A stretch of 64,000 nucleotides of DNA, taken from NCBI GenBank assembly GCA_943736015.1, contig OX031063.1, positions 39,758,672 to 39,822,671 of the forward strand. The letters are read 5' to 3'. How positions within the stretch are numbered: position 1 is the first letter of the stretch; the number at the start of each line of letters is the position of its first letter. A program made the translations under genes and the position numbers. Origin of the DNA: Tridacna crocea. Taxonomy: Eukaryota > Mollusca > Bivalvia > Cardiida > Cardiidae. Of this stretch, positions 56,001-58,930 are shown piece by piece. A model generated the notes under the pieces. The model saw only the letters and a program-made list of their open reading frames with translations, was not told where the DNA came from and ran no database searches.

Positions 56001-56726
56001 TGTGTGGTAATGGGTTAAAGTATAAAGCTATCCATGAGGTAGCAGTATGAACAAAGGTTAACAAATTTTCTATTAGAAATTTTTCATTTTACTGCCATGT
56101 TTCCAAAATGGTTGTTGAAGACTTGGTTTTGAATATATTGGTGCAAAGTTTCTCCTTTTTATATGCCTGGTCTTCTGTCTGTTCGTCAATCCATCCATTA
56201 GCAACTCCTCCTACAGTTTCCATCAGAATAACTTGAAACTTACCGCAGTGAAACTTTATGAAGTGTATTTGTGCATGTGATTCTTAAAATTTGGATCTCT
56301 GTAGGCATTCTAGATCTTAATCCATTTCACTGAAAAGCCTCTACGGGTGTATATGTGCCGCTTTGCAAAGCTCTCGTTCCTTAATGTTATAAACTGTGCA
56401 CATTTATTCAAGTGGTTTTAATTTTGCTCACTCATTTTATGAAGAAGTTCTGAGTTTTCTGCACAAAGTGTTTTAGAAGGCACAGGATAAGAAAAAAAAA
56501 ACAATCTATGACAGTACATGTATGTCACCATAAATTTGTGTTTTTCTTGTAGTGGAGAAAAGATCTTCAGAAACAGATGGAAGATGAAGAAAAAGAGAGA
56601 CAGAAAGCTTTGAAAGAAAGACAAAAAGAAGAGGACAACTTTCAGAGACAGATGGCCCAGAAGAAAGCACAAAAATTTTCAAAACCAGCAAAAGAAAGCA
56701 GTTCTTCTGTTATTGAAGCTAAATAG
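28956..56726 (+). CDS. TMEM232: TMEM232-like protein, 19 coding exons, complete
   Basis: Nineteen exons join with AG/GT junctions and consistent phases into 906 codons including TAG. Starts: 28956, 29697, 31131, 31762, 32920, 34730, 35177, 36646, 37197, 40462, 44404, 45267, 46664, 47882, 48905, 49890, 54579, 55146, 56553. The N-terminus MPITKIPIVHKFGIISHTQR, the block MAWTELAQLAQCRGKIQ, hydrophobic HIPALFFLAETMLYWL (about residues 134-149), the segment TLWHALDVWRC and the C-terminal charged coiled coil beginning DQWRKDLQKQ follow the order in vertebrate TMEM232. That protein is about 657 residues; it is reported in sperm flagella and needed for male fertility in mice. Residues 383-596 (exons 9-14) form a Ser/Thr/Pro-rich insert that largely explains the extra length. 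Start chosen by homology and the AACAATGCC context. Introns are MITE-filled. Identification is from recalled sequence. Confidence 0.85.
29123..29336 (-). mobile_element. TTAA-MITE, old copy in TMEM232 intron 1
   Basis: TTAA 29119-29122; GACAGAATTTTAGACTAGTTC arm; decayed core around GATTTCTAGCATTTTAAT. Confidence 0.7.
29483..29640 (-). mobile_element. Very old MITE remnant
   Basis: AAATTCTAGACTAGACCAAG and TTGAAAGAATTTGAAGATG resemble the minus-type left arm; core nearly gone. Confidence 0.45.
29697..29808 (+). CDS. TMEM232: TMEM232 exon 2
   Basis: Residues 46-83 (NPLEVSEEFVQKYNEAKD to MLERAK). Acceptor has a long T tract ending TTCCAG; donor GTTACT. Ends in phase 0. Confidence 0.88.
29989..30234 (-). 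mobile_element. TTAA-MITE type B with 20-bp tandem duplication
   Basis: Right TTAA 30235-30238; TTTTCTAAAGGCTTCATTCT is repeated after the core. Confidence 0.9.
30239..30445 (-). mobile_element. TTAA-MITE, diverged, adjoining the previous
   Basis: Shares TTAA 30235-30238; right TTAA 30446-30449; core GTTGGAAAAGGAGGAAATGC. Confidence 0.75.
30538..30758 (-). mobile_element. TTAA-MITE type C
   Basis: TTAA 30534-30537 and 30759-30762; turn GCTCGTGACGAGC. Confidence 0.92.
30768..31005 (+). mobile_element. TTAA-MITE type B, diverged
   Basis: CTTTTTACCACACAGTCCC start; core GAGAAAAATGCTGGTAACC; right arm extended and worn. Lies 125 bp before exon 3. Confidence 0.7.
31131..31236 (+). CDS. TMEM232: TMEM232 exon 3
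   Basis: Residues 84-118, including the conserved RRAGVKDGGEGKYV and MAWTELAQLAQC. Donor GTGAGT, phase 1. Confidence 0.9.
31331..31547 (-). mobile_element. TTAA-MITE type B
   Basis: TTAA 31327-31330 and 31548-31551; inner core perfect, outer left arm shortened. Confidence 0.9.
31645..31710. repeat. GATCAGACTGCA dyad repeat
   Basis: TTGTAGATTGAGATCAGACT pairs with CTGATCATGAATCTACACT. Confidence 0.55.
31762..31919 (+). CDS. TMEM232: TMEM232 exon 4
   Basis: Residues 119-171. Holds the hydrophobic segment HIPALFFLAETMLYWL, the best candidate for the membrane segment that names the family. Ends in phase 0. Confidence 0.9.
31989..32210 (+). mobile_element. TTAA-MITE type A
   Basis: Left TTGA, right TTAA 32211-32214; turn GGTAACTAGC. 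Confidence 0.9.
32307..32529 (-). mobile_element. TTAA-MITE type B/A intermediate
   Basis: TTAA 32303-32306 and 32530-32533; left core arm carries an insert (GTTGAAGAAGG). Confidence 0.85.
32685..32848 (-). mobile_element. TTAA-MITE, internally shortened
   Basis: CCAAACATCAAAATTTTAGAC start, core GTAGAAAATGCTGATTACC, right end TTTGGTAAAGGG. Confidence 0.75.
32920..33019 (+). CDS. TMEM232: TMEM232 exon 5
   Basis: Residues 172-204, starting MGQLVFARLFYHHMAG; acceptor AATATTTCAG, donor GTAACT, phase 1. Confidence 0.88.
33079..33190 (+). mobile_element. MITE fragment abutting the next copy
   Basis: GAGGTCTTTTGAAAGCTTTG through a worn core to TCATTGAGCCACC. Confidence 0.6.
33196..33409 (+). mobile_element. 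TTAA-MITE type A, shortened left core arm
   Basis: TTAA 33192-33195, right CTAA; part of the left arm missing (CCATGGGAAATGC). A right-end fragment of another copy follows to 33477. Confidence 0.82.
33525..33744 (-). mobile_element. TTAA-MITE, centre flipped
   Basis: Right TTAA 33745-33748. Minus-oriented arms with a plus-form GGTAACC turn. Confidence 0.85.
33796..33989 (+). mobile_element. TTAA-MITE type B, 26-bp deletion in right arm
   Basis: TTAA 33792-33795 and 33990-33993; TGTCGTC joins directly to CTAAAATTTTG. Confidence 0.9.
34095..34313 (-). mobile_element. TTAA-MITE type A, diverged
   Basis: TTAA 34091-34094, right TGAA; left core arm broken by GAACAGAAAACAG. Confidence 0.78.
34435..34639 (+). 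mobile_element. TTAA-MITE type B
   Basis: CACAATCCTGACTTTCTGCG start; core turn GGTAGCC; right flank TTGA. Confidence 0.8.
34730..34896 (+). CDS. TMEM232: TMEM232 exon 6
   Basis: Residues 205-260, with YPNALLSLRFIITVGKIIM. Acceptor AACAATACAG, donor GTAAGT, phase 0. Confidence 0.88.
34994..35141 (+). mobile_element. TTAA-MITE right half between exons 6 and 7
   Basis: Starts in the core (GGGAACCAGCATTTTCTC) and runs to a worn right end; ends 35 bp before exon 7. Confidence 0.75.
35177..35394 (+). CDS. TMEM232: TMEM232 exon 7
   Basis: Residues 261-332. A polar start, then the conserved LSPTLWHALDVWRCTNHLSG block. Donor GTAAGA, phase 2. Confidence 0.88.
35508..35728 (-). mobile_element. TTAA-MITE type A, centre flipped
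   Basis: TTAA 35504-35507 and 35729-35732; perfect core with GGTAACC in minus-oriented arms. Confidence 0.92.
35738..35956 (+). mobile_element. Composite of two MITE halves
   Basis: A type A left half to GCTGATAACC, then a minus-type right half from about 35850. Looks like a recombination product. Confidence 0.7.
36034..36252 (-). mobile_element. TTAA-MITE type B
   Basis: TTAA 36030-36033, right TTGA; core GGAGAAGGAGAAAATGTTGG. Confidence 0.85.
36409..36602 (-). mobile_element. TTAA-MITE, old, just before exon 8
   Basis: CTCATTACCAAAAAACAAAAC start; core GCTAGTTACTAGC; right TTAA near 36603. Confidence 0.72.
36646..36794 (+). CDS. TMEM232: TMEM232 exon 8
   Basis: Residues 333-382 (VDSMIALQILAEAAKSSIST and on). 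The acceptor CTTTTTTCAG lies 43 bases after the end of a MITE. Phase 1 at GTATAT. Confidence 0.87.
36900..37196. other. Intron sequence, unassigned
   Basis: No repeat recognised between exons 8 and 9. Confidence 0.4.
37197..37220 (+). CDS. TMEM232: TMEM232 exon 9, micro-exon of 24 bases
   Basis: Encodes EQKLKQEF with both borders in phase 1, so it can be skipped without a frame change. Acceptor CCATTTATAG, donor GTAGGT. Confidence 0.6.
37464..37684 (-). mobile_element. TTAA-MITE type B
   Basis: TTAA 37460-37463. Outer arm TACTGTGGG against CTGCAGTG; inner core perfect. Confidence 0.88.
37723..37870 (+). mobile_element. TTAA-MITE, truncated
   Basis: CCCTGTACTAAACAATTCCC start; core turn GTCAGTCACCAGC; right arm stops early. 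Confidence 0.68.
37900..38120 (-). mobile_element. TTAA-MITE, A/B mosaic
   Basis: TTAA 37896-37899 and 38121-38124. Starts with the type A end CCCTTTCCCAAACAAC but continues with type B arms AAAATTTTAGACTGGTCC. Confidence 0.9.
38508..38732 (-). mobile_element. TTAA-MITE, member 1 of a B-C-B array
   Basis: Left flank ATAA; right TTAA 38733-38736 shared with the type C copy. Core GCCGGTTACCAGC. Confidence 0.85.
38737..38957 (+). mobile_element. TTAA-MITE type C, member 2
   Basis: Perfect palindrome from GTGGCAAAAGGTGAAATTGC to its complement with CTCGTCACGAG; TTAA shared on both sides (38733-38736, 38958-38961). Confidence 0.93.
38962..39173 (-). mobile_element. TTAA-MITE, member 3, decayed
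   Basis: GTCTTAAACTTGTCTGTATC arm, worn core around GGTTTTTGTAG; right TTAA 39174-39177. Confidence 0.72.
39240..39300. repeat. GATCTACA dyad repeat, worn
   Basis: ATGGTAGATCCAGGATTAGCC against AGTCTGATCTTGATCTACATT. Confidence 0.5.
39524..39955 (+). repeat. Two diverged tandem copies of a repeat of about 215 bp
   Basis: Shared blocks in order: GAGC(A/C)..., GACC(C/T)(A/G)GG(T/C)CA, TTGGTCAGTTTTCTGTG-like, AAGGGACC or AAGGACTAGTCTACC, GTGATTAAGTTGGTTAT. Probably one mobile family. Confidence 0.45.
40012..40196 (-). mobile_element. TTAA-MITE type B, left core arm deleted
   Basis: TTAA 40008-40011, right TTGA; AGGGTAGTTTTGGGTC joins to ATTTTCTCCTTTTCC. A short fragment of another copy follows (40201-40310). 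Confidence 0.82.
40462..40530 (+). CDS. TMEM232: TMEM232 exon 10
   Basis: Encodes an acidic stretch VEEDLSSFEDEPEPPRVKKV; both borders in phase 1. Donor GTAGGC. Start of the variable middle region. Confidence 0.65.
40668..40830 (+). mobile_element. TTAA-MITE with duplicated right core arm
   Basis: AGCATTTTCTCCTTTTATTA is followed by a second CAGCGTTTTCTCCTTTTACC. Confidence 0.72.
41195..41376 (-). mobile_element. TTAA-MITE, core mostly lost
   Basis: AAATTTTAGACTTATCC arm, GTGGGAAAAGGAGAAAATGC then TTTTCTCTCAATG; right TTAA 41377-41380. A right-arm remnant precedes at 41125-41190. Confidence 0.75.
41400..41869. repeat. Intron sequence with a GATCTACA dyad at 41484-41540
   Basis: TGTAGATCCAATATCAGATT against GATCTTGATCTACACTCC; the rest unassigned. 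Confidence 0.45.
41870..42170 (+). mobile_element. Two decayed MITEs in a row
   Basis: 41870-42020 keeps AAGGCTTTTCAATACATTGTG and ATTTGGACAAGTCTAACGGG. 42030-42170 keeps GTGAGAAAACAAGCAATTGCC / CTTTTGCCACAATTT, possibly type C. Confidence 0.55.
42186..42376 (+). mobile_element. TTAA-MITE type B, right arm shortened
   Basis: Right TTAA 42377-42380; turn GCTAGTCACCAGC. Confidence 0.85.
42658..42876 (-). mobile_element. TTAA-MITE type B
   Basis: TTAA 42654-42657 and 42877-42880; core perfect inside. Confidence 0.9.
42890..43070 (-). mobile_element. Decayed TTAA-MITE
   Basis: AGGAAATGGCTAAATGCGGATT centre and GGGTCATTAATACATAGC right arm. Confidence 0.55.
43408..43600 (+). mobile_element. Decayed TTAA-MITE
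   Basis: TTAACCTCACAATTCCACG start, GATTTGTCGACTACAAATAA and TTTGATAAAGATTGA end; core broken. Confidence 0.6.
43935..44155 (-). mobile_element. TTAA-MITE type B, CACTG subgroup
   Basis: TTAA 43931-43934 and 44156-44159. Paired CACTGTGGG / CCCACAGTG; arms near-identical to 48345, 51717 and 56958. Confidence 0.94.
44160..44333 (-). mobile_element. TTAA-MITE, adjoining, truncated
   Basis: Shares TTAA 44156-44159; right TTAA 44334-44337; core GCCGTTAACAAGC. Ends 70 bp before exon 11. Confidence 0.75.
44404..44568 (+). CDS. TMEM232: TMEM232 exon 11
   Basis: Encodes a Ser-rich linker (ESYSFSSEESTPRKGRESHA and on). Both borders phase 1. Acceptor TTTGTTTTAG, donor GTATGC. Confidence 0.75.
44642..44862 (+). 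mobile_element. TTAA-MITE type B
   Basis: TTAA 44638-44641 and 44863-44866. Confidence 0.9.
44955..45038 (+). mobile_element. MITE core fragment
   Basis: CGCTTTTGAAAACATTGTGA through TTTGTAACTAGTACTTTCTCC. Confidence 0.65.
45267..45384 (+). CDS. TMEM232: TMEM232 exon 12
   Basis: Linker residues 469-507 (DSKEPNNFISPGMESSSVSI and on). Phase 1 in, phase 2 out at AGAG/GTAACT. An internal GCAG/GTAACA at 45335 could act as an alternative donor. Confidence 0.72.
45483..45702 (-). mobile_element. TTAA-MITE type B
   Basis: Left flank TACC, right TTAC; core right arm has CCCTCAATG. Confidence 0.88.
45707..45893 (-). mobile_element. TTAA-MITE, adjoining, shortened
   Basis: Follows the previous copy across TTAC; core inner part perfect (AGAGAAAATGCTGGTTACC). 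Confidence 0.78.
45898..46067. mobile_element. 170-bp palindromic MITE, unrelated family
   Basis: TCTTTCTAACGTGGTTTATC pairs with AATGATAGACCACAATAGAAAGA and TTATGAGGCACAAT with ATTGCACCTCATAA; centre GGGCTATAGCC. Confidence 0.75.
46344..46563 (-). mobile_element. TTAA-MITE type B
   Basis: TTAA 46340-46343 and 46564-46567. Ends 100 bp before exon 13. Confidence 0.9.
46664..46783 (+). CDS. TMEM232: TMEM232 exon 13
   Basis: Linker residues 508-547 (EKPTPREPSGKREVSFDADA and on). The frame is closed by a TGA just upstream of the CTGAAACAG acceptor, which fixes the exon start. Confidence 0.72.
46870..47111 (+). mobile_element. TTAA-MITE type B with private paired arm change
   Basis: TTAA 46866-46869 and 47112-47115. 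ACAATGTGGG on the left is matched by CCCACATTGT on the right. Confidence 0.9.
47116..47296 (-). mobile_element. TTAA-MITE, adjoining, decayed
   Basis: Shares TTAA 47112-47115; right core arm lost (GCTGGTCACCACAATG). Confidence 0.72.
47525..47744 (+). mobile_element. TTAA-MITE type B
   Basis: Left TTAG, right TTAA 47745-47748; core GCTGATAACCAGTATT. Confidence 0.88.
47882..48026 (+). CDS. TMEM232: TMEM232 exon 14
   Basis: Linker residues 548-596, rich in Gly, Pro and Ser, ending TYTNTV at the GTGAGT donor in phase 0. Acceptor CAATTCTTACAG. Confidence 0.78.
48190..48250. repeat. GATCAGACTGCA dyad repeat, well preserved
   Basis: AGTGTAGATCCAAGATCAGA and CTGCAC pair with GTGCAGTCTGATCTTGATTT and ACACT around CAGAAA. 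Confidence 0.75.
48345..48565 (-). mobile_element. TTAA-MITE type B, CACTG subgroup
   Basis: TTAA 48341-48344 and 48566-48569; turn GCTGGTGACCAGC. A left-end fragment precedes (48301-48340) and a core fragment follows (48570-48630). Confidence 0.92.
48637..48855 (+). mobile_element. TTAA-MITE, 49 bp before exon 15
   Basis: TTAA 48633-48636 and 48856-48859; core GGAAAAGGAAAAAATGCTGG with unmatched right arm. Confidence 0.85.
48905..49142 (+). CDS. TMEM232: TMEM232 exon 15
   Basis: Residues 597-675; conservation resumes with WHWEVAITYTDILADICLHG. Flanked 49 bases upstream and 17 bases downstream by MITEs in opposite orientation. Donor GTAAGT, phase 1. Confidence 0.9.
49160..49330 (-). mobile_element. 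TTAA-MITE, 17 bp after exon 15
   Basis: TTAA 49156-49159 and 49331-49334; core reduced to GTAAAAGGAGAAAATGGTGG. Confidence 0.8.
49573..49736 (+). mobile_element. TTAA-MITE type B lacking the palindrome
   Basis: TTAA 49569-49572 and 49737-49740. GGTCTTTTAAAAATGTTTTC joins the two arms directly, so about 55 bp of core is missing. Confidence 0.88.
49890..50071 (+). CDS. TMEM232: TMEM232 exon 16
   Basis: Residues 676-736 (WSWRIRFGAVQSMVKVCRCL and on), alpha-helical. Donor GTAAAC, phase 0. Confidence 0.9.
50232..50434. mobile_element. 203-bp palindromic MITE, unrelated family
   Basis: GTATTCACCAAC and GTTGGTGAATAC at the ends; near-perfect centre GCTAAACCAAATGGTTTAGC extended by CTGATTG / CAATCAG and GTAACAGAA / TTCTGTTAC. 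Confidence 0.85.
50435..50760. other. Intron 16 sequence, unassigned
   Basis: AT-rich; no repeat recognised. Confidence 0.4.
50765..50992 (+). mobile_element. TTAA-MITE type A
   Basis: Left TTAA 50761-50764; right TTAT shared with the next copy. Confidence 0.88.
50997..51212 (-). mobile_element. TTAA-MITE type B, adjoining
   Basis: Right TTAA 51213-51216; core GCGGGTTACCAGCATC with shortened right arm. Confidence 0.87.
51372..51582 (+). mobile_element. TTAA-MITE type D
   Basis: TTAA 51368-51371 and 51583-51586; CACTGTGGG / CCCACAGTG and GCTCGTAACGAGC paired. Confidence 0.92.
51717..51937 (-). mobile_element. TTAA-MITE type B, CACTG subgroup
   Basis: TTAA 51713-51716 and 51938-51941; perfect 60-bp palindrome. 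Confidence 0.94.
51942..52725. other. Intron 16 sequence, unassigned
   Basis: Nothing recognised. A minus-strand open stretch near 51964-52389 has no family features. Confidence 0.4.
52726..52790 (-). mobile_element. MITE left-arm fragment
   Basis: TTTTAAGAATTGTCCAGATTG and AAAGCATTTGCATGCAACAA. Confidence 0.6.
52829..53049 (+). mobile_element. TTAA-MITE type B
   Basis: TTAA 52825-52828 and 53050-53053; one unmatched core change (CCATCATTTT). Confidence 0.92.
53078..53340. mobile_element. Fold-back element with arms of about 65 bp
   Basis: GAGTGAAAGCGAAACTGTTT and CATCTGCATTTT pair with AAAATGCAGATGGAACAGTTTC near the right end. Inside, a 26-bp unit beginning TTCAGCATTACATATC is tandemly doubled (53190-53245). 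Confidence 0.72.
53443..53663 (+). mobile_element. TTAA-MITE type C, member 1 of an array
   Basis: TTAA 53439-53442 and 53664-53667; turn CTCATCACGAG. Confidence 0.92.
53668..53813 (+). mobile_element. TTAA-MITE, member 2, shortened
   Basis: Shares TTAA on both sides (53664-53667, 53814-53817); core reduced to GGGTAACCAGTGTTTTCTC. Confidence 0.78.
53818..54398 (-). mobile_element. TTAA-MITE type B, member 3, split by copy 2 of the 354-bp element
   Basis: Own parts 53818-53924 and about 54286-54398. The core resumes CATTGTCGGAAAAGAAG after the insertion; right end GGTAAAGGG without TTAA. Confidence 0.85.
53925..54275 (-). mobile_element. Same element without gypsy (copy 2, 351 bp)
   Basis: Begins CTTTGTCTGCGCATG and ends GGAGATAATG on the plus strand, with GAGTAGAAAA duplicated at 53915-53924 and 54276-54285 from the host MITE. 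It aligns along its length with copy 1 in inverse orientation and reads TCAGCTATGATCAGCAG (minus strand) across the site where copy 1 has the gypsy element. Confidence 0.82.
54399..54548 (+). mobile_element. SINE class 2, 3' part
   Basis: ACTGGTAAAAATAACTCTAG through ATTATGTTGAAAACATGC and an A-rich tail, as in 16298 and 18155. Ends 30 bp before exon 17. Confidence 0.6.
54579..54820 (+). CDS. TMEM232: TMEM232 exon 17
   Basis: Residues 737-816, with IYLPPLPPPVDPYVPSRKKE, a Pro-rich segment. Acceptor ATACCTTAAG, donor GTAAGT, phase 2. Confidence 0.87.
54867..55085 (-). mobile_element. TTAA-MITE type B
   Basis: TTAA 54863-54866; turn GCTGGTTTCCAGC, palindromic change. Right end worn. Confidence 0.82.
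55146..55239 (+). CDS. TMEM232: TMEM232 exon 18
   Basis: Residues 817-848 (EEIMLATALYEPPVSYTSRT and on), phase 0 at GTAAGA. Confidence 0.88.
55240..55790. repeat. Intron 18 sequence with dyad at 55556-55625
   Basis: AGTGTAGATTAAAAATCAGA against CTGATCTTGATCTGTCCTG; the rest unassigned. Confidence 0.45.
55794..56014 (-). mobile_element. TTAA-MITE type B
   Basis: TTAA 55790-55793 and 56015-56018; perfect palindrome. Confidence 0.93.
56015..56552. other. Intron 18 sequence, unassigned
   Basis: No repeat or gene recognised before exon 19. Confidence 0.4.
56553..56726 (+). CDS. TMEM232: TMEM232 exon 19 (last)
   Basis: Residues 849-905, a Lys/Glu/Gln-rich coiled coil ending VIEAK before TAG (56724-56726). 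Acceptor TTTTTCTTGTAG. Confidence 0.9.
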   Translation, partial: WRKDLQKQMEDEEKERQKALKERQKEEDNFQRQMAQKKAQKFSKPAKESSSSVIEAK

Positions 56727-56773
56727 ACATTTTCCTTGCCAACATGGAGAATCACCAATATCTATTATTTTAA

Positions 56774-56953
56774 TGCTTCACCAGAGGAAAAGATTATAGA
56801 CTTTTCTAAATTCAAAGCTTTTGTGAATAACAGAGCAAATTGTGTCTCATATGACAGGATAAGGCTTTTTTTCAGGAAAGAAAATATTTTTAGAAGAGAC
56901 AACACTGGTTACCAACATTTTCTCCAACTCCCACAAGCCTTTTTAGTCCTCAG
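56774..56953 (-). mobile_element. TTAA-MITE, decayed, start of a post-TMEM232 cluster
   Basis: AAAAGATTATAGACTTTTC arm, GGTTACCAACATTTTCTCC; right TTAA 56954-56957 shared. May lie in the TMEM232 3' UTR. Confidence 0.7.
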
Positions 56954-56957
56954 TTAA

Positions 56958-57178
56958 CTCATTACCACTCGAAAAAATTTTGGACTGGTCCAAATTGAAA
57001 GCATTTGCAGACCACAAAATAAAGATGACTGAAAAATAGAAATTTGTTCTGGGAAGGGTAGAAAACACTGTGGGAAAAGGAGAAAATGCTGGTTACCAGC
57101 ATTTTCTCCTTTTCCCACAGTGTTTTCAAAAGGCTTCTTTCTCAGGGGCGTCAAAAGTAGGGATTGAGTGATAATGGG
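56958..57178 (-). mobile_element. TTAA-MITE type B, CACTG subgroup
   Basis: TTAA 56954-56957 and 57179-57182; perfect palindrome. Confidence 0.93.
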
Positions 57179-57213
57179 TTAATACATGCACTGGATTGCT
57201 TTGTGATGGTTAA

Positions 57214-57435
57214 CCCATTACCACACAATCCCTACTTTTAACGACCCTGAGGAAGAAGCCTTTAGAAAACATTGTGGGAAAAGGAGAAAATGCTGGTTAC
57301 CAGCATTTTCTCCTTTTCCCACAATTGTTTTCTACCCTTCACAAAACAAATTTCAAATTTTCTGTCACTTTTATTTTGTTGTCTACAAATGCTTTCGATT
57401 TGGACAAATCTAAAATTTTGTCGTTTGGTAATGAG
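57214..57435 (+). mobile_element. TTAA-MITE type B, centre flipped
   Basis: TTAA 57210-57213 and 57436-57439. Plus arms with GGTTACC. Confidence 0.92.
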
Positions 57436-57439
57436 TTAA

Positions 57440-57590
57440 CTCTTTACCACAGGATCCTGAGTTTTAACAGTTCAGAGGAAATAGCCTTTTGTTAACCTGG
57501 TGAGAAAAAGAGAAAATGCTGGTGACCAGCAAATTTCTCCTTTTCCCACAAGGTTTTCTACAATGATAATTACCAACACTTCAGTCACAT
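57440..57590 (+). mobile_element. TTAA-MITE, adjoining, shortened
   Basis: Shares TTAA 57436-57439 and 57591-57594; turn GCTGGTGACCAGC. Confidence 0.8.
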
Positions 57591-57594
57591 TTAA

Positions 57595-57819
57595 CTCTTT
57601 ACCACATGACAAAAATTTAGACTTGTCAAAATTGAAAAAAAAAAATTCAGGGACAAAAAGAAAGTAACTCAAAAATTGAAACTTGTTTTGGGAAGAGTAG
57701 AAAACATTGTGGATATAGGAGAAAATGCTGGTAACCAGCATTTTCTCCTTTTCCCACAATGTTTTCAAAAGGTTTCTTTCTAAGGGCTGTTAAAAGTCGG
57801 GATTGTGAAGGGTGAAGGG
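57595..57819 (-). mobile_element. TTAA-MITE type B, adjoining, centre flipped
   Basis: Right TTAA 57820-57823; left core arm has GTGGATATAGG unmatched; turn GGTAACC. A right-arm fragment of another copy follows to 57890. Confidence 0.85.
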
Positions 57820-57944
57820 TTAATTTGTCACCTGCAAGTGACTCCATTTTGGAGAAGTCTGATATTCCATCACTGGGTGCAAAATTAATTCATTTCTTCC
57901 TGGAGCTAATTTCAAGGAAATTATGTCTTTCTTAGTCGTGATTT

Positions 57945-58105
57945 AACGACCCAGACAAAGAGGCCTTTGGAAAACATTGTAGAAAAGTAAAAAATGGTGA
58001 TGACAAGCATTTTCTCCTTTTCCCCCATTGTTTTCTACAATTTCAAAGACAGAAATAATCTTTGTCGCTACATTTGATTTGTATTCTGTTTTGGTAAAGA
58101 CTTAA
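57945..58105 (+). mobile_element. TTAA-MITE, truncated
   Basis: TAACGACCCAGACAAAGAGG to CTTTTCCCCCATTGTTTTC and a worn right end. Confidence 0.7.
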
Positions 58106-58305
58106 AAAAAAAGAGGAATTTTCCGGTAAAGAATCAAAATCACAATGACAGAATTTTGGAAAGCTCAAAGGATAAAGAAAATGGACGAAAAGAAACCTTT
58201 TTTCCTTTTTTATACAAACAACATATTATGTTGTATATATGGTTAATATATTTACTGATAATTTTGAGCAGAAGAAGGAGAATTATTTGTGTAGTAAAGT
58301 TTTAA

Positions 58306-58519
58306 CTCTTTACCAGACAATAGAATTTTAGACCTATCGTAATCGAAAGCATTTGCAGACGCCAAATTCATTAAATGATGCAATTTTTCTTTGATTGGGT
58401 AGAAAACTTTGTGGGAAAAGAAGAAAATGCTGGTTACCAGCATTTTCTTCTTTTCCCACAATGTTTTCAAAAGGCCTCTTCCTTAAGGTCATTAAAAGAC
58501 GTGATCCTGTGTTAAAGGG
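58306..58519 (-). mobile_element. TTAA-MITE type B with private paired arm change
   Basis: TTAA 58302-58305 and 58520-58523. AAAAGAAGAAAATG on the left is matched by CATTTTCTTCTTTT on the right. Confidence 0.9.
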
Positions 58520-58639
58520 TTAAAGGTGGCCCTTCAGAATTTGGGACGAAAATTTTACAAAAATACAAAAAATATCATCCTTATACTCCCAAAGTCTTAT
58601 AATCGTCATTCATAAAACCCCAGTAGTCGAAAACCATCC

Positions 58640-58930
58640 GACAACACGAGAAATTAGAGATTTACTACGGCCAAGGTCGACATCCACGGGAAACACGTTC
58701 TATTTTTACATGAACAACTCGCTCATTTACATACTGGAAATACACAGAGGAAGCTTCAAACATAGCGTCCGAAGAAGATATTATGAAAAATAATCACATG
58801 TTTGTTATGTAATGGAATTAAAGCGTCATTAGTCACGTGCCAGTCACTTAACATTCCCACAATGCATTTTTTTATATTCGGCGCGAAATCTAAAAATAGC
58901 TTAAGAGGCTACGTAGCCTTTTAAGGGAAT
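58640..58930. promoter_or_regulatory. CpG-containing island-like stretch with E2F-like and E-box-like sites
   Basis: Unlike its AT-rich surroundings, this stretch has several CpGs, TTCGGCGCGAAA (E2F-like, near 58878), TCACGTG (near 58823) and a 14-bp perfect palindrome AGGCTACGTAGCCT at 58906-58919. It could be a promoter or part of an unrecognised repeat. No gene start was found beside it. Confidence 0.25.

Noticed and set aside
11089-58519. Many open frames of 60-80 codons with recurring peptides such as ENIVGKGENAGNQHFLLFPQ
   Set aside because: All are translations of the MITE core and arms in various copies, not genes.
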